DNA from: Caldimonas brevitalea
GTDB lineage: Bacteria > Pseudomonadota > Gammaproteobacteria > Burkholderiales > Burkholderiaceae_C
Direction of reading: 5' to 3'
Length of the DNA stretch: 64,000 nt
Assembly (NCBI RefSeq): GCF_001017435.1
Contig: NZ_CP011371.1
Span: forward strand, 2,976,001 to 3,040,000
Below the pieces are notes generated by a model. It worked only from the letters and a program-made list of their open reading frames with translations, was not told the origin of the DNA and did not search any database. The translations under genes were made by a program, and so were the position numbers. Position 1 is the first letter of the stretch. Each line of letters opens with the position of its first letter. Positions 62,212 to 64,000 of the stretch are shown one piece after another.

Positions 62212-63261
62212 ATGCAATACCGCCCCCTCGGCACCACCGACCTTCAGGTCAGCGTCATCGGCCTCGGCACCATGACCTGGGGTGAACAAAACAGCGAGCG
62301 CGACGCGCACGAGCAACTCGACGTGGCGCTCGATGCCGGCGTCAACCTCATCGACGCGGCCGAGATGTACCCGGTGCCGCCACGGCCCGAAACGCAAGGC
62401 CTGACCGAGCGCTACATCGGCAGCTGGCTGCAACGATCCGGCCGCCGCCAGGATGTGGTGATCGCCACCAAGGCCGCCGGCCCGGCGCGCACCGCGCAGC
62501 GGCCACAACATGTGCGCGGCGGCCGCACGCACTACACCAAGGACAACCTGTTCGAGGCGGTGAACGCCAGCCTCGACCGGCTGCAGACCGACTACATCGA
62601 CCTCTACCAGCTGCACTGGCCCGACCGCAGCACCAACACCTTCGGCGAGCGCGGCTACCGGCACCGGGACGACGAGTACACGGTGCCCATCGAAGAAACG
62701 CTGGACGCGCTCGGTGCCTTGGTGCAGTCGGGCAAGGTGCGGCACGTGGGCGTCTCCAACGAAACGCCTTGGGGTTTGGGCCGCTATCTGCATCTGGCCC
62801 AGCTCGGCGGCCGGCCGCGCGTGGTGAGCATCCAGAATGCGTACAGCCTGGTCAACCGCAGTTTCGAAGTCGGGTTGGCCGAGATCGCGGTGCGCGAGCG
62901 GGCAGGGCTGTTGGCCTACTCGCCGCTGGCGATGGGCACGCTGAGCGGCAAATACCTCGCCGGCACCCGGCCGCCCGGCTCGCGCATCACGCTGTTCCAG
63001 CGCTTTGCCCGCTACAGCGGCGAGCGCACCGAGCAGGCGGTCTATGAATACGTGAAACTGTTCCGTTCACATGGCATCGACCCGGCGCAGGGCGCGCTTG
63101 CCTTCGTCAACAGCCGCGAGTTCGTCACCAGCACCTTGATCGGGGCCACCACGGTCGAGCAACTGCGGCAGAACATCGCGAGCATCGACCTGACGCTGCC
63201 ACAGGAGGTGCTGGACGGCATCGAGGCGATCCACGCCCGCTATCCCAACCCGGCACCGTGA
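62212..63261 (+). CDS. Aldo/keto reductase (Tas-like)
   Basis: A 349-residue NADPH-dependent (beta/alpha)8-barrel reductase. VSVIGLGTMTWGEQNSE at the N terminus and LIDAAEMYPVPPRPETQG carry Asp and catalytic Tyr; VIATKAAGPA holds the Lys; LYQLHWPDRSTNTFGERGY holds the His and is typical of the Tas subgroup. The C-terminal NSREFVTSTLIGATTVEQLRQNI motif binds NADPH. AGGA precedes the ATG. Substrate unknown. It converges with the YafJ-like gene. Confidence 0.92.
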   Translation: MQYRPLGTTDLQVSVIGLGTMTWGEQNSERDAHEQLDVALDAGVNLIDAAEMYPVPPRPETQGLTERYIGSWLQRSGRRQDVVIATKAAGPARTAQRPQHVRGGRTHYTKDNLFEAVNASLDRLQTDYIDLYQLHWPDRSTNTFGERGYRHRDDEYTVPIEETLDALGALVQSGKVRHVGVSNETPWGLGRYLHLAQLGGRPRVVSIQNAYSLVNRSFEVGLAEIAVRERAGLLAYSPLAMGTLSGKYLAGTRPPGSRITLFQRFARYSGERTEQAVYEYVKLFRSHGIDPAQGALAFVNSREFVTSTLIGATTVEQLRQNIASIDLTLPQEVLDGIEAIHARYPNPAP

Positions 63262-63307
63262 GGCGGCGCGGCCGGCGTGTGCTGACCGTCGACGCCCGAT
63301 GGGTGCT

Positions 63308-64000
63308 TTACACGGCCATCTGCAGCGCGCTCGCCGGCACGCTCCAGCGTGGGGCCCACGCGATACGCGTGTCGACGTCGCGGGCTGCGGCCGGCGCCGT
63401 CGTCCGGGCCCACACCTCTTCGCCGCTGGCGAACACCTTCAGTTCGCCCGGCGTAAAGGCCGTCCACGCGGCTTCGTCGGTCAACGGGCGGGTGGCGATG
63501 ATGGCCATGCAGTCCTCGAGCGCGTTGGTCTGGCTCAAGTCCAGGCTCATGTCGCAGTCCACCAGCCGCACGGTGGAGAAGGGCGGGCGGCGTTGCAGCC
63601 AGCTCAGTTCGGTGGAGCAGTGCGCATACAGCGCGTCGGCGTTGCTGAGCAGGTAGTTGAAGCTGCCGTGCTGCGCGATGTGCGCGCTCAGCTCGGCCAG
63701 CGCGGGAGCCAGCTCGGCCCAACCCGGCAGCGGCGCCCCGGGGTGGGCCGGGAACCAGTCGCGCAGTTCCTGCAGCATCCAGCAGAAAGCGCGCTCGCTG
63801 TCGGTCGTGCCCACCGGCTGGTAGAGGCCGCGCAGCGATGGCTCGAAACCCTTGAGGTCGCCGTTGTGGCAGAACACCCAGTGCTGGCCCAGCCACTCCC
63901 GCTGGAACGGATGGCAGTTCGTCAGCGTGACGCCGCCTTGCGTGGCCTTGCGGATGTGCGCCATCACCGAACGCGACTTGAACGGGTGGCGCCGCAGGAA
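63308..64000 (-). CDS. Class II glutamine amidotransferase, YafJ-type (truncated at window edge)
   Basis: The C-terminal part of a YafJ/DUG3-like class II glutamine amidotransferase; the N terminus with the catalytic Cys lies beyond the window. HIRKATQGGVTLTNCHPF and WVFCHNGDLKGFE match the conserved HxR and CHNG-like parts of the Ntn fold, and LSNADALYAHC follows. The frame is open to the last base (upstream residues FLRRHPFKSRSVMA). Family members occur in E. coli as YafJ with unknown physiological substrate. Start outside the window. Confidence 0.88.
   Translation of the reverse strand, partial: FLRRHPFKSRSVMAHIRKATQGGVTLTNCHPFQREWLGQHWVFCHNGDLKGFEPSLRGLYQPVGTTDSERAFCWMLQELRDWFPAHPGAPLPGWAELAPALAELSAHIAQHGSFNYLLSNADALYAHCSTELSWLQRRPPFSTVRLVDCDMSLDLSQTNALEDCMAIIATRPLTDEAAWTAFTPGELKVFASGEEVWARTTAPAAARDVDTRIAWAPRWSVPASALQMAV

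Overview
This 64 kb window is GC-rich, gene-dense chromosomal DNA from a Gram-negative proteobacterium. Betaproteobacteria of the order Burkholderiales (Rubrivivax/Leptothrix/Caldimonas-like) is my best guess. The signs are Bug-type tripartite tricarboxylate transporter receptors, a PEP-CTERM sorting tag, lipobox lipoproteins with CGGGG-like starts, c-type dihaem peroxidases and glutathione-dependent formaldehyde oxidation. The placement is inference; no rRNA, tRNA or CRISPR array was seen.

Layout. 0-2.5 kb: the end of a phosphoribosyltransferase gene, then the frmA-fghA formaldehyde detoxification pair. About 2.69-8.17 kb: an AT-richer accessory island of small genes (TPR, zinc ribbon, SMI1/KNR4 and SMI1-like, unknown, pentapeptide-like) that looks like an orphan immunity-gene array with no toxin visible. 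8.18-9.54 kb: a complete IS256-family insertion sequence with terminal inverted repeats and a perfect 8-bp target duplication. 9.9-13.5 kb: three lipoproteins (unknown, Asp-box beta-propeller, putative-Ig). 13.7-19.4 kb: beta-propeller phytase, DUF445 membrane protein, PEP-CTERM protein, a decayed second copy of the DUF445 gene tail, and small envelope proteins. 19.6-24.3 kb: a cell-envelope cluster (membrane Ser/Thr kinase with HAMP, NodB-type deacetylase lipoprotein, TPR lipoprotein, LysM lipoprotein).

24.5-35.4 kb: manganese catalase, ZIP transporter, chemoreceptor, histidine kinase coupled to a dihaem peroxidase, a large dihaem lipoprotein, and a PAS-PAS-GGDEF cyclase. 35.5-39.1 kb: a catabolic-looking operon (carboxymuconolactone-decarboxylase-like protein, SDR dehydrogenase, Bug receptor) divergent from a LacI-type regulator, with two CG-centred palindromes between them. 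39.2-44 kb: an RsbQ-like hydrolase overlapping a PAS hybrid kinase, then an MFS-ABM fusion and glyoxalase I. 44-52 kb: an unusual glutamine-amidotransferase-like protein with an effector-like N terminus, another dihaem peroxidase, and an SbcCD-like nuclease/ATPase pair. 52-64 kb: secreted and membrane proteins, an MBL-fold hydrolase, an esterase, the chromate transporter ChrA, a P-type ATPase homologue that has lost its actuator domain and most catalytic motifs, an MFS transporter overlapping an orphan ABC binding protein, an aldo/keto reductase and a truncated YafJ-type amidotransferase.

The most unusual items are the actuator-less P-type ATPase at 57.5-59.4 kb, the toxin-less immunity island at 2.7-8.2 kb, the amidotransferase-like candidate effector at 44.0-45.3 kb, and the RsbQ-like/hybrid-kinase pair at 39.2-41.6 kb.
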